Source of the DNA: Cymbidium sinense
Taxonomy: Eukaryota; Streptophyta; Magnoliopsida; Asparagales; Orchidaceae
Assembly (NCBI GenBank): GCA_021442155.1
Contig: CM038214.1
Span: forward strand, 56,018,514 to 56,082,513
Reading direction: 5' to 3'
Length of the DNA stretch: 64,000 nucleotides
This document shows positions 47,148-59,027 of this stretch, piece by piece. The notes beneath the pieces were generated by a model that worked only from the letters and a program-made list of their open reading frames with translations, was not told the origin of the DNA and did not search any database. Position numbers and translations under genes: made by a program. How positions within the stretch are numbered: position 1 is the first letter of the stretch; each line of letters opens with the position of its first letter.

Positions 47148-47632
47148 TTCTTTTTTATCAAAGAATAAATTAAAATTTAGCATTTCTTCTTTTCAATATC
47201 ATCAACCAAGTAACACACCAAGTTTTCTAAGACATAAGTGACACAATAGATAAAAAATGAGCACACATAGAGAAAATTAAAAACCCTGGATAATTAGAGC
47301 CATCTCTACTATAAAGACATAGCTACATAAGCAGCAGATCAGATCGACCATTCTTCAGTATCTCTAGTTTCCATTAGAACCACCCTAGCCTCTCGAGTAG
47401 CGGGACCGGCCATCATATCCCCGAAATCTCCCTCCACCACCACCATAGCTGTAAACTAAGTCACTCCTCTGTCCTTCATAACCACCACTTCTCTGACCAC
47501 CAACTTCATATCCACTAGCACCTCTAAATCCCCCACCACCATTACGATAATTGCCTCCTCAACCTTCACATCCACTGCCAGATCTAGACTAAGCCTGATT
47601 GATAGTGATGTTCATGTGGGAGGTTACCCATT
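47148..47632 (-). pseudogene. GR-RBP 3' fragment, copy 6
   Basis: Same order as copy 5 on the minus strand. The 3'UTR half is well kept (TTTCTTCTTTTCAATATCATC, AAGTAACACACCAAGTTTTCTAAGAC). The glycine-rich region keeps Gly/Tyr/Arg codons. The RRM-proximal part is altered next to the junction, where GGAGGTTACCC replaces the usual sequence. The junction with TTTTAGGG is at about 47,632. Confidence 0.75.
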
Positions 47633-48679
47633 TTAGGGTTTTGTTTATTAGGTTTTTGGTATAGGTTTATTATGTTTGTTATTTTAGGTTTAGGTTTAGT
47701 TTTGGTTTAGGTTTAGTTTTCAGTTTAGTTTAGTTATATTTTAGTTCAGGTTTAGGTTTTTTGGGAGTTTAGGTTTAGGGTTGATTTAGGTTTAGTGTTT
47801 AGGTTTCAATTTAGGTTAGTTTAGCCTATGATTTACTTTGGTTTAAGGTTTAGGGTTTAGGTTTAGTTTTAAGTTTAAGGTTAATTTAGGGTTAAGGGTT
47901 TAGGCTTTAGGATTTAGGGTTTTTAGGGTTTAGGATTTTTGGGGTTTTGGGTTTAGAATTTAAGGTTTAGGGTTTAGGGTTTAGAGTTAGGGTTAGGGTT
48001 TAGGTTTATGCTTAGTTTAGGGTTTAGGGTGTTTTATGGCTTAGGGTTTAGGGTTTATGTTTTAGGGTTAGCTTAGGGTTTACGACTAGTTTAGGTTTTA
48101 GGGTTATTTTTGGCTTTAGGGTTTAGGCTTTATGGTTTAGGATTTTTAGGGTTTAGGGTTTAGAATTTAAGGTTTAGGTTTTTGGGTTTAGAGTTATGGT
48201 TAGGGTTTAGGGTTTAAGGTTTATGCTTAGTTTAGGGTTTAGGGTTTAAGATTTAGGGTTTAAGTTTTAGGGTTAGCTTAGGGTTTAGGGTTTAGGATTT
48301 AAGCTTTAGGGTTTAGGTTTTTTAGGTTTTATGATTTAGGGTTTAGTGTTTAGAGTTTAAAATTAGGTTTTAAGTTATTAGGTGGTTTAGGGTTTAGGTT
48401 TAGGGTTTGTATTCAGTTTAGGGTTTAGGTTATTTAGTGTTTAGGTTTAGTTTAGGGTTTAGGGTTTTGGGTTTATGGTTTAGAGTTTAGGGTTTGTGGT
48501 TTAGGGTTTAAGGATTAGGATTTAGGGTTAAAGGTTTAGGGTTTAGGTTTCAAGGTTTATGATTTTAGGGTTTAGGGTTTAGGGTTTAAGGTTTAGGCTT
48601 TAGGGTTTGTAGAGTTTAAAGTTTAGGTTTTAAGTTTTAGGTCTAAGATTCAGGTTTTAGTTTAGGGCTTAGGGTTTTT

Positions 48680-49164
48680 ATTTCTTTTTTAATAGAGAAC
48701 AAACTCAAATTCAACATTTCATCTTTTCAATTTCATCAACCAAGTAACACACAAAGTTTTTAAGACACAAGTGATGAGATAGATTAAAAAATGTGCACAT
48801 ATAGAGAAAATTAAAAACCCTATATAACTAGAGTCATCTTTACTATAAAGACATAACTCTATGAGTAGTAGATCAGATCGACCATTCTTTTGTTTCTCCA
48901 GTTCCCATTACAACCACCCCGGCCTCTCGAGTGGAGAAATCTGCCATCATATCCTTGATCTCTCCTCCACCACCACCACGGCTGTAACCTACATCACTCC
49001 TCCATCCTTCATAACCATCACTGCTCAAACCACCACCTTCATATCCACTTGCAACTCCAGATCCCCCACTATCGCTGTGATAATCGCCACCTTCACCTCC
49101 ATCGTAAGATTTAAACTGTGCCTAGTTCATAGTGATGTTCCTGCCATCAAAGTTCTACCCATTT
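48680..49164 (-). pseudogene. GR-RBP 3' fragment, copy 7
   Basis: Close relative of copy 6; the two are about 1.55 kb apart. On the minus strand it has the RRM end (NITMN-like near 49,140), the glycine-rich region and the tail ending in GRGGCNGN-like sequence before a stop near 48,900, then the 3'UTR and A-run. The open frame on the plus strand over 48,861-49,175 is only the antisense of this region. Confidence 0.75.
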
Positions 49165-51019
49165 TTAGGATTTAGGTTTATTTTTTAATTTATTTAGTTA
49201 CTTTAGGTATAGGTTTAGGGTTTGGGATTTAGGGTTAGGGTTTAAGGTTTAATGTTTATGATTTAGGGTTTAGGGTTTTGTGGTTTATGCTTTTAGGGTT
49301 TAGGGTTTAGTGTTACAGTTCAGGGTTTAGGGTTTATGGTTTTAGGGTTTAGGGTTTATGGTTAGGGTTTAGGGTTTATAGTTAAGAGTTTAGTGTTTAA
49401 ACTTTAGGGTTTAGGGTTTGAGGTTAATAGTTTAGGGTTTATGGTTTATGATTTAGGGTTTAAGTTTAGGTTTTTAGTCTAGTTTAGGGTTTAGGGTTTA
49501 GTTTAGTTTAGTTTAGGTTTAGTTTAGTTAATTTAGGTTTAGGGTTTATTTAGGTTTAGTTTAGGATTTAGGTTAGTTTAGAGTTTAGTTTATTTTAGTA
49601 TAGGTTTTAGGTTTAGGTTTATTTAGGGTTTAGGGTTTTAGGTTTAGTTTATTTAGTTTATAGTTTAGGTTTAGAGTTAGGTTATGATTTATAGTTTAGG
49701 TTTATATGATTTAGGGTTTAGGTGTTTTAGGGTTTAGTTTATATTTAGGTTTTAGGGTTTAGGGTTAGTTTAAGATTTAGGATTTAGGGTTTAGGCTTTA
49801 AGGTTTAGGATTTTTAGGTTTTAGGGATTAGGGTTTAGGATTTTAGGGTTTAGGTATTAGTGATTAGGGTTTAGGATTAAGGTTAGGGTTTAGGGTTTAT
49901 TGTTTGGTGTTTAGGGTTTTGTGTTTAGAGTTTTGGGTTTAGGGTTTAGGATTGTAAGTTTAAAGTTGTAGGTTTAGGGTTTAGTGTTTGGGTTTAGGGT
50001 TTAGGGTTTAGGGTTTAGGATTTTTTTAAATTAAGTAAACTTGTAAGTCTAGGTTTATTTAGTTTATTTTTTATTTATTCTAGTTTATTTTATTTTCAAT
50101 TTTTATTTCAATTTATGTTTTATTTTTATTTAGTTTAGTTTATTTCTTTTAGGTAAATTTATTTTAGTATAGGCTTTTTAATTTAGTTTATTTTTTAGGT
50201 TTAAGTTAAGGTTTTTATTTATTTTTTAGTTTAGCTTTATTTTTGTTTTATTTTTAGGTTTAGGTTTTATTTTTCATTTTTAAGTTTAGGTTTAGGTTTT
50301 ATTTTATTTTCTTAGGTTTATGTTTTAGGTTTTAAATTAATGTTTATTTTTAGGTTTTATTTATTTTTTTAGGATTAGGTTTATTTTTAGTTTATTTTAT
50401 TTTATCTAGTTTAGGGTTTAGGTTTAGTTTATTTTAGGTTTAGATTTTGATTTTATTTATTTTACCTTAGTTTAGTTTAGTTTAAGTTTTGGTTTATTTT
50501 ATTTTATTTATTTTATTTTTATTTTAGGTTTAGATTTTATTTTTAGTTTATGGTTTAAGTTTTATTTTTTATTTATTTTTATGTTTGATTATTAGGTTTA
50601 TTTTTTAGGTTTGGGTTTTCATTTAGTTTTTAATTTATTTTGTTTTAGTTTTATTTTATTTTTATTTTATTTTTATTTTATGTTTAGTTTTTTTATTTTG
50701 GTTTTATATTCTTAGGTTTATTTTATTTTTTATTTTAGTTCAAGTTTTTATTTATTTTATTTTAATTTATTTTTATTAGTTTATTTTATTTTATTTTTAA
50801 GTTTAGGTTTAAGTTTTAGTTAGGATTTTATGTTATTTTATTTAGGTTTAGGTTTTGTTATTTATTTTATTTTTAGGTTTTATTTAGTTTAGGTTTAGGT
50901 TTTTAGATTTTTAAGGTTTAGGGTTTAGGGTTTAGGGTTTAGGGTTTAGGGTTCAGGGTTTTATGGCTTTGGGTTTTTACTGTTTAAGGTTTAGGGTTTG
51001 CTTAAAGTTTAGGGTAAGT

Positions 51020-54000
51020 TTTGGGAAAATATAGAGAATTTTATTGCCACAAAAGGGGTTACAAGATCCTTAAGAGGATAAACTATTTTTCAAAGTTTAC
51101 TAGATAGTAAATTTTATCTAAGTACAACCAGAAAGTAAAATAGAAAAGTAGATGCAAAACGATTAACATAGATAAGCCAATGGATAGATCAAAAGCTCTT
51201 AGATGATAGGATGATAGGAGAGCATACACAGAGCGAAGTGCATTTGCAAAATGAAGAAAGATAAAATTAGAAGGTTAAAGTAGTAGGAGAAAGTGAAAAG
51301 GAGATAAACCGAGGAAAATTATAGAGAAGTGTATGAAAGAAGGCTACTCATCCAAATTGGGGCGATTAAATATGAGCATCAAACTTGGGAAGGGTTACAT
51401 CACAAGGTACTACCAAACCGAAGGGTGAAATCATTTATCATAGCTTTTGAGAAGAAAGCAAGCATTTGTTGAAAGTCTTATGGGCCTTAGTAGCAAACCT
51501 AGCCATATATAATATAGGAGATAGAAAAGCAGGAAAGATAAGGTTTAGGAAAATTATTATCAATATAGTCACCATAGCATGAGAATTACATATGAGAATG
51601 AGCCATCTTTATCCCTAAAATAGCCAGAGTATAATTAGGCTAGCATAGAAACCCACCATCAGAGGGAAAAAGCAACTTGTTGAAATCAGCTAAGCAAATC
51701 AATGAGCCAAACATATGAGACATATATGAAACTTTGGTGGGTACAACACTAGGTATAGTAAAAGTCATAATAAGAAATGTAGATGTTAACAACCCCATTA
51801 TTAATAACCATTGTAGAAGTTAACAAAAAGAAAATGTAAAGCAAGGAAGCAGAACCCAAACCCAAATACAATAAGTGATGCAGAAGTTTAACAGGACCAA
51901 GGTGAGAATGCGATGTGATTAGATGTACCAATAAGGGAAATAGATCCCATTTGCACAATAAAGGATCTCTTTAGATGGGAACTTCGATAATCGGATCAAC
52001 AAACAACCAAGATAGCAAGACTAGTGATAAGGTAATAACCAAGTAGATAGAAGCATAATCAGGGGATCGCAAGTCTCAACCAAGATGAATAGTAGCAGAT
52101 TAATTAGTCCACAGATATAAGGTGATAAGAAGCAGCGTAGACACAAACAACAAAGAGAATCAATAATCCAACCCCATAAGGAGCTTCCTCGACATAGGAC
52201 CCTAAAGTCCATAGTTTAGATTTAGCAAAACAATTATTATAAGATAATCCAATATAAAATAGAAACAACATAGAAACTTAGGGGGTTCAAAGGAGAGCCA
52301 ACATTGGAATCTTGAAAAACTAAGTCATCAGATAACCAGGACAACAAACAACCAAGATAGGAAATAATAGCTAGATGGCCATAAAGCCACCCATTTAGAA
52401 TAGATAATGCATTAGTTAGTAACCAAGTAAGTAGTAGCATAATCCCTGGCAACAAATAAAACAATTGCATCCACCATAAGATAAACCAAAATAAAATAGT
52501 GATACAACATAGCACGGAAGTTCAAGGAGAGCCAACATTAATCCTTGAAGACAAAGGCGATTAAGCCAATAGCATTAGTAAAAGCAGACTAGAAAGAAGA
52601 CAAAAAGAAAGTTCAATCCTAGAAGGAGAAAATAATAATAATAATAAGGGTATAACAATGTCTCACCATACAGGTTGGGGAGATGAGATTAGGAAGAACA
52701 ATCAGAAAAACCAAGACAACAAATAGAAATAACTAGGGTTAACCACCCATTCAAAATAGGCGTGCATAAGATAACACGAGGATCATAAGTCTAAGAACCA
52801 AGTTGAAATAAACAATAGCAGATTAAGTAGTCCACAAATATCAGATGATAAGTAGCAGCCCAGTCGCAAACAACAAAGACAATCAGAGAAATAACCCCAA
52901 AATCAGTCTATTGGACTAAATACCCGATAATCCAACAACCAATAATTAAAATAGCAAAACAATTGTTGCACCCACCATAAGATAAATCAGTAAGGAACAA
53001 GGAGACAACATAGACTCGAAAGGGGTTTAAGCAAAAACCATCATTGAAATCCTTCAAGACAAAGAAAAGCAGTTCATCACTAGTTAGGTTGAAATGAAAT
53101 CAAGAATAAAATCCCATCCGACAAGGAAGGTTAATAACAAGGTTATTGGTTTTCCATCAGGTTGGAGGTGAGGTTATAGCATAGGAGGGGCACAACCCTA
53201 TTAAGAGAGAAAGATAGATAAATTCAAGTCCATGAAGAGTATAAAATTATAGCAATTACATAATGAGAGGTCATGTTATGAACAAATTTTCAGATTGAAA
53301 AAACACAACCTTAATCATATAATGGAAAATTACAATAGGACCCATAACGGTAATGATACCAAGAAGTTCCTTATAAAGCGAGAAAGGCATAAAATAATCC
53401 ATCTTAGGATATGTGAAACCTTACCAAAAGTAGTGGTTTTTGAAAATAAGTAGCGTAAAACCCCAAATAAGGTTAGGTTAATCCAATAGTAGATGCCATA
53501 TTTAATCAGGTAATAATTAGCATTAGCAAAATCCAGGAGAAACAAACTAAATAGAAGTTGATCATGCGGTTAAATAGGTAATATTTTAAACCAATAGGAT
53601 GGATTAATTTAGGTAAGGGAGTTATTGTCCAAATTATGTTTAGGAGGTGTAAGTTGATCAAAGAATTTTATGTCATCCAATTAGCACCCATTAGCAAGGT
53701 AATCAACGATGCATTACCTTCATGCCATTATGAGTGATTTTAAAATAGAGTTAGAGGAGAGCTCTTAGCTTTAGAAGGTAGTTTACCCATTTTGGTGGAA
53801 GTCAGATCAATAGGCATTTATTTGAGCCAACCTTTTGAAGACAAATCTTAATAGCTTTGTAAATTTTTTAGCTCATCAAAGGAATAGAGCAAGTATTAAT
53901 GGTTTAGCACATAAGACTTTAACATTAGGTTTAAAATGCCACCACAACTAGAAGCATTTTGAGAAATAGAGGTTAGGTTTAATTTTAATAGTATTAGCAT

Positions 54001-54775
54001 GAGGTTTTACCCAATAAATAATCTTTCATTCTTATCATTAGGTGGATAGTTAAAATTTATTGGTCACAAATTTCAACCTTTAAATTGATTTAGTTATTAA
54101 ATTGGCATTAAACAAGTATTTTATTTTAATTTAATTATCCTCATATGATTCATAGGTCCCATGATGTTTTGCATCATTTCTATCCATCCATATGAACCAA
54201 ATAAGAGTGATAGCGTTATGACTTTAATGTGGTTTAATAGTGTTTTAAAATAAACTTCATAAAGTTGGTATAAAGTTAAGGAGCCATTGAATTTATCAAT
54301 GTTTAAGAGATCATCATACCAAATAGTTTGGAAGCAATGGCTTTCATGATTCACATTCTCAATGTGAAAGCAGTAGCATTTTGAAGGTAAGTAAAACCTT
54401 TATACATAGTTAATAGGGATGAAGTTTTTAGGGATACAGGTTAAAATAGAGTAAGAAATAGGAATAGTGTTATTCCAAATTTTGAAAAATACATTGGAAG
54501 AGTCATGAGCTTCTTTAATATGAATAAGCATTTTAAGGTTGAAGTCACCGTTTTGAAAGCTTAAGGATCGATCAATTTAGGAATGATAGGAATAGTAGTA
54601 TTTAGAGAAAGGAATATAATAGAGTTTATTGTTATATTATACTAGAAAGAGTTCACTTTAATAGTGGAATGGGTAGAAAGTAGTCATCAATGGACCCACC
54701 TCAAGTCCAGTTATCTTAAAAGAAAGAGGTACTAGAGATCCCAAGATATTAATGATTTTATTTGATGGACAGATT
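51020..54775 (-). mobile_element. LINE B: 5'-truncated relative of LINE A
   Basis: Matches LINE A from its 3' end (GGGAAAATATAGAGAATTTTATTG at 51,020) through the 3' region, RNase H and zf-RVT, up to sequence corresponding to about 42,500 in LINE A. The 5' end is missing, as expected of an abortive LINE insertion. It contains many short deletions compared with LINE A. The 3' region is about 2.6 kb and has its own repeated marker (GGACC/ATAATCC near 52,195 and 52,915, spacing about 0.72 kb). Confidence 0.8.
53640..54760 (-). pseudogene. LINE B ORF2 remnant (zf-RVT and RNase H)
   Basis: Nucleotide-level match to LINE A 41,257-42,500, with numerous small deletions. Readable pieces on the minus strand include TIWYDDLLNIDKFNGSLTLYQL (zf-RVT end, about 54,330-54,260) and traces of the HGMKVMHR/YLANG region near 53,700. 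No catalytic set can be assembled. Confidence 0.75.
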
Positions 54776-57683
54776 TTAAGTTTAGGGTTTAGGGTTTAAG
54801 ATTTAGGGTTTAGGGTTTAGGGTTTAGGGTTTAGGGTTTTTATGGTTTAGGGTAAGTTTAGGGTTAAGGGTTTAGGGTTTTACGGTTTAGGGTTTAGTGT
54901 TTAGGGTTTAGGGTTTAGGGTTAGGGTTAGGGTTTAGGGTTTTTAGTGTTTAAGGTTTAGGGTTAGGTTAGGGTTTAGGGTTAGTTTAGGGTTTAGGGTT
55001 TAAGGTTTAGGATTTAGGGTTTAAGGTTTAGAATTTTAACAATTTAAGGTTAGTTTAGGGTTTAGGGATTAGGGTTTTAGTGTTAGGGTTAGGGTTAGGG
55101 TTTAGGGATTAGGGTTTAGGGTTTACAGTTTAGGGTTTTGAGCTTTTTAGGGTTTTGTGTTTACCGTTTAGAGTATAAAGTTTAAGGTTTAGGTTTTAGG
55201 TTTAGGGTTTAGGTTTTAGTTTAACATTTATGATTTTTGGTTTTTTAAATAGAGAATAAATTCATATTCAACATTTCTTCTTTTTTATTTTGTCAACCAA
55301 GTAGCACACCAAGTTTTCTAAGACTCAAGCGATGACGTACATAAAAAATGATCATGCATAGAGTAAATCAAAAGCCTTACTAATTGTCTCTGTAAAGACA
55401 TAGTTCCATAAGCAGTAGATCGGGTCGATCATTCTTTAGTTTCTCCAATTCCCCTCAGAACCAGCCCGACCTCTCGATTAGCAGGATCCACCATTATATT
55501 CTCGATCTCTCCCTCCGCCACCACCATGGATGTAACCTCCATCGTTCTTCCCACCTCCATAAGAACCACTACTCTGACCACCACATCCATATCCACCAGC
55601 ACCTCCAGATCCCCCACCACCACTACAATAACATCTGCCTCCACCTTCACCTCCATGCTTGATCTAGACTAAGACCGGTTGACGGTGATGTTCGTGCCAT
55701 CAAGGTTTTGCCCATTCTTAGGGTTTAGGTTTATTAGGTTTATTTTATCATATATTTAATTACTTTTTTGGTTTAGTTGGGGTTTTGATTAGGTTTAGTT
55801 TTTTGGTTAGGGGTTTAGGTTTGGGGTTAAGGTTTAGGGTTTAGGGATTAGGGTTTAGGGTTTAGAGTTTAGAGTTTATGCTTTTAGGGTATAGGGTTTA
55901 GGGTTAGTGTTTAGGGTTTAGGGTTTAAGGTATAGGGTTTAGGGTTGTAGGTTTAGTGTTTTTGGATTAGGGTTTAGGGTTTAGGGTTAGTTTTAGGGTT
56001 TATGGTTTAGGGCTTAGGGTTTAGGTTTAGATTTAGGGTTTAGGTTTTTTTCTAAATAAAGTAAACTAGTTGGTTTAGGTTTTTTTAGTTTAATTTTTAT
56101 TTATTTTAATTTAATTTATTTTTTATTTTTATTTAGGTTTACTTTTTATTTTTATTTAGTTTAGTTTTATTATTTAAGGTTTATTTATTTAAGTATATAT
56201 TTTTATTTTATTTTATTTTTTATGTTTAGTTTTAGGTTTAGGTTTATTTTTTAGTTGAGTTTTATTTTTATTTTATTTTTAGGTTTAGGTTTTATTTTTT
56301 ATTTTTAGGTTTAGGTGTAGATTTTTATTTTATTTTTTTAGGTTTATTTTTTATTTTTTTATTTTGGTTTTTTTATTTATTTATTTTTAGGTTTTATTTA
56401 GTTTATGTTTGAATTTTTAGGTTTTTGGGGTTTGGGGTTTATGGTTGAGGGTTTAGGGTTTAGGGTTTAGGTTTTATGATTTGGAGTTCAATGTTTAGGG
56501 TTTAGGGTTTAGGGTTTAGGGATTATGATTTGGGGTTTAGGATTTAGGGTTTAGAGTTGTAGATTTTAGGGTTTAGTGTTTAGGGTTTAGGGTTTAGGGT
56601 TTAGGATTTAGGGTTTTAGGTTTTAGGGTTTAGGGTTTAGGGTTCTAGAGTTTAGCAGTTAGAGTTTAGGGTTTAATTTTTTTTATTATTATATTTTTAA
56701 ATTAAGTAAAGAGGTAAGTTTATTTTTATTTAGTTTATTTTTTATTTATATTAGTTTATTTTATTTTTTTTCTTTTTATTTATGTTTTTTTAATTTTTTT
56801 CATTTAGTTTATTTATTTTAGGTTTATTTATTGTAGTTTATTTTTTAGGATTTGGTTTAGGTTTAGGTTTATTTTTTAGTTTAATTTTATTTTATTTTAT
56901 TTTTTTTTAGGTTTAGGTTTTATGTTCTATTTTTAGGTTTAGGCTTAGGTTTTTATTTTATTTTTTTATGTTTAGGTTTTGGGTTTTTATTTAAGGTTTA
57001 TTTTTAGGTATTAATTTTTAGTTTAGATTTAGGTTTATTTTTAGTTTATTTTCTTTTATTTAGTTTAGGGTTTTGGTTTAGTTTATTTTAGGTTTAGGTT
57101 TAGGTTTTATTTATTTTAATTTAAGTTTATGTTTATTTTATTTTGTTTATTTTAAGTTTAGATTTTTTTTTAGTTTTGGGTTTTTTGGTTTTATTTTTTT
57201 ATTTATTTTTGGTTTATTTTTTAAGGTTTATTTTAGGTTTAGGTTTTTATTTGGTTTTATTTTATTTTATTTTAAGTTTATTTTATTTTATTTTATTTTA
57301 TTTATTTTTTTATTTTTTAGGTTTATTTTATTTTTTTAGTTTAGTTTAGGTTTTTATTTATTTTATTTTAGTTTAGTTTTTATTTTTTATTTTTTTATTT
57401 TTAGGTTTAGATTTAGGTTTAGGTTTAGGTTTAAGTTTTAGTTTAGTTTTTTATTTTATTTTATTTTTTTATTTTCTTTAGGTTTAAGTTATTTATTTAT
57501 TTATTTATATTTTATTTAGTTTAGGTTTAGCTTTTTAGGATTTAGGGTTTAGTGTTTAAGGTTTAGGGTTTGGGGTTTAGGGTTGTAGGTTGTAGGTTTA
57601 GGGTTTAGTGTTTTACGGTTAAGTGTTTTAGGTTTAGGGTTTAGGATTTTAAGGTTTAGGGTTTCAGGTTTAGGGTTTAGGGT
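54776..57683 (+). repeat. Telomere-derived higher-order satellite, block 5
   Basis: Telomere-like block (54,780-55,226), GR-RBP copy 8, a second such block (55,718-56,045), a short unit (anchor about 56,055) and a fuller unit (anchor about 56,700, ending about 57,530), then TTTAGGG variants to the LINE C border. The first unit is only about 0.65 kb to the next anchor, so it is internally deleted. Confidence 0.85.
55226..55717 (-). pseudogene. GR-RBP 3' fragment, copy 8
   Basis: Minus strand from the junction CATTCTTAGGGTTTAGG (55,713): NGQNLDGTNITVNRS-like RRM end, then the glycine-rich region with Gly/Tyr/Ser and Arg codons, the tail with NIMVDPANREV in one shifted frame (ENIMV is the GYDGG region out of frame), and the stop near 55,445. 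It is followed by the 3'UTR and a short A-run. Frameshifts are present. Next to copy 5 it is the clearest copy at the RRM end. Confidence 0.8.
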
Positions 57684-59027
57684 ATTTTTTATAGGGAAAT
57701 TAGAGAAATTTTATTGTCATAAAGAAAAGGTACAATGTCCTTAGAGGGGGAAAATCTCTAAAGTAATGCTCAAAGAGCTACAAAAAGTCCTAAAGTGATA
57801 AGCCCCCTAATTAATACAATAGTTAAGAAAGCAAGCAAAGGAAATAAGAAACAGTAATCCACAAAAGAAACTCCATGTAAGCAGCAGCAAACTTCCTCGG
57901 CTCCTTTTGAAACCTGCACGATCTACCATCAATAGTCTCTGAACATGTAAAAGTGATCTGCAACATGATTTTAAAAGGATGCGAACATATAATCACATAA
58001 TTAATCAAGCATAAAAAGTAAAAGCAGATAAAAGGAATAAGATAAAGAAAAGGCTCAAAAATTCAATCATCTCAAGGAGACATAATATGAAAATCCATAC
58101 TTGGTGAAGGGTTACAATTACATATAGCGCTACGAGCCAAAAGATGAAAGAGTGGGAAACATCAAGGCCATCATTGCTAGCATACCTCTTGTAGCATCTT
58201 ATCTAAGGACGATCATCACACGATCCTGCATAAAACTTCAAACAACAAATAAGGTTAAAGAGTGATAGAAAAATAGTTCTCCAAGCTACAACAAAGTAGC
58301 AAATAGCCCTCAAGGGCACCCAACCCCACTTAGTAGTAGGGGCAATAACCACATAAACATAGCTGCTAAAATCCACAATCTGATTATCAAACCCCAACCA
58401 AGAAACCCACCTCAAACAGCATAGTAAAAACCTAAAAAGAAAAAAGTAGGTGAGAAGCGTGAAACTCATGAGAGAATGGATAACCAAAAGCACCATGAAT
58501 AACCACCCTAATTAGCAAATAACTAGGTGACAAGTTATCCAACCATAGAAGAACCATTTTAGAAAAACTCAAAAAAATGACCACTAGAACATAGAGCTAG
58601 AACCAATGGCAGGTAAGAAATCCAGAGTGAACAACATCCAGGAAGGGAAAAAACCCACATCTAGGCAACACCAACAACCAACCAACCAGAAAGTCCAAGA
58701 CAAACAAACTAGGTTGTAAAGAGATCCAACCTATAAAGAGAACCACATTTACCAGAAAACAAGCAAAACCCAATAGCCTCCACCTACTACAAACACATCC
58801 ACCAGGGTGGGAGAGAAAACAAACCAGAAACCAAAAACTACAGTAGAAAGCCCAAAAAAGAAAAAAGAACCCCAACAAATCCAAAAGATAGGAAGAACTC
58901 AAACTGGAGAATAAAAATAGATTTAGGTGAAGAGAAAACTCAAGACTAAACTAGCAAAGGAAATACCCAGTTCTAAGAAAAAACACCACCATAGAGAAAG
59001 CCAAAGCCCCAAAGGAGGAAGGAAAAG
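57684..59027 (-). other. LINE C 3' region
   Basis: Non-coding by my reading. The minus strand has two long hydrophobic frames (58,203-58,496 and 58,597-58,902), rich in Phe, Leu, Trp and Cys, comparable with those in the LINE A 3' region though not alignable by eye. The region starts on + with AGGGAAATTAGAGAAATTTTATTG and CAATGTCCTTAGAGGGG, matching the LINE A and B ends. Confidence 0.65.

Larger units (their letters stand above)
46851..51019 (+). repeat. Telomere-derived higher-order satellite, block 4
   Basis: It resumes the unit interrupted by LINE A (TTTTATTTAGTTTAGGTTTAGG at about 46,876), passes to a TTTAGGG block, GR-RBP copy 6, a long telomere-like block (47,633-48,680), GR-RBP copy 7, another telomere-like block and a complete long unit from the anchor near 50,025. 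The 47,633-48,680 block is about 1 kb without a long unit, the longest such stretch in the window. It is cut at about 51,019 by LINE B. Confidence 0.85.

Noticed and set aside
48861..49175. 104-residue plus-strand Thr/Ile/Ser-rich protein
   Set aside because: It is antisense to GR-RBP copy 7 and is not kept in the other copies.
55429..55656. Val/Met-rich 75-residue minus-strand protein
   Set aside because: It is the glycine-rich GR-RBP region in the wrong frame (GGN codons shifted to GTN/ATG).
11300..57683. A true chromosome end (telomere)
   Set aside because: Perfect TTTAGGG runs are only about five copies long and are mixed with other sequence; retroelements are nested inside and sequence continues on both sides.
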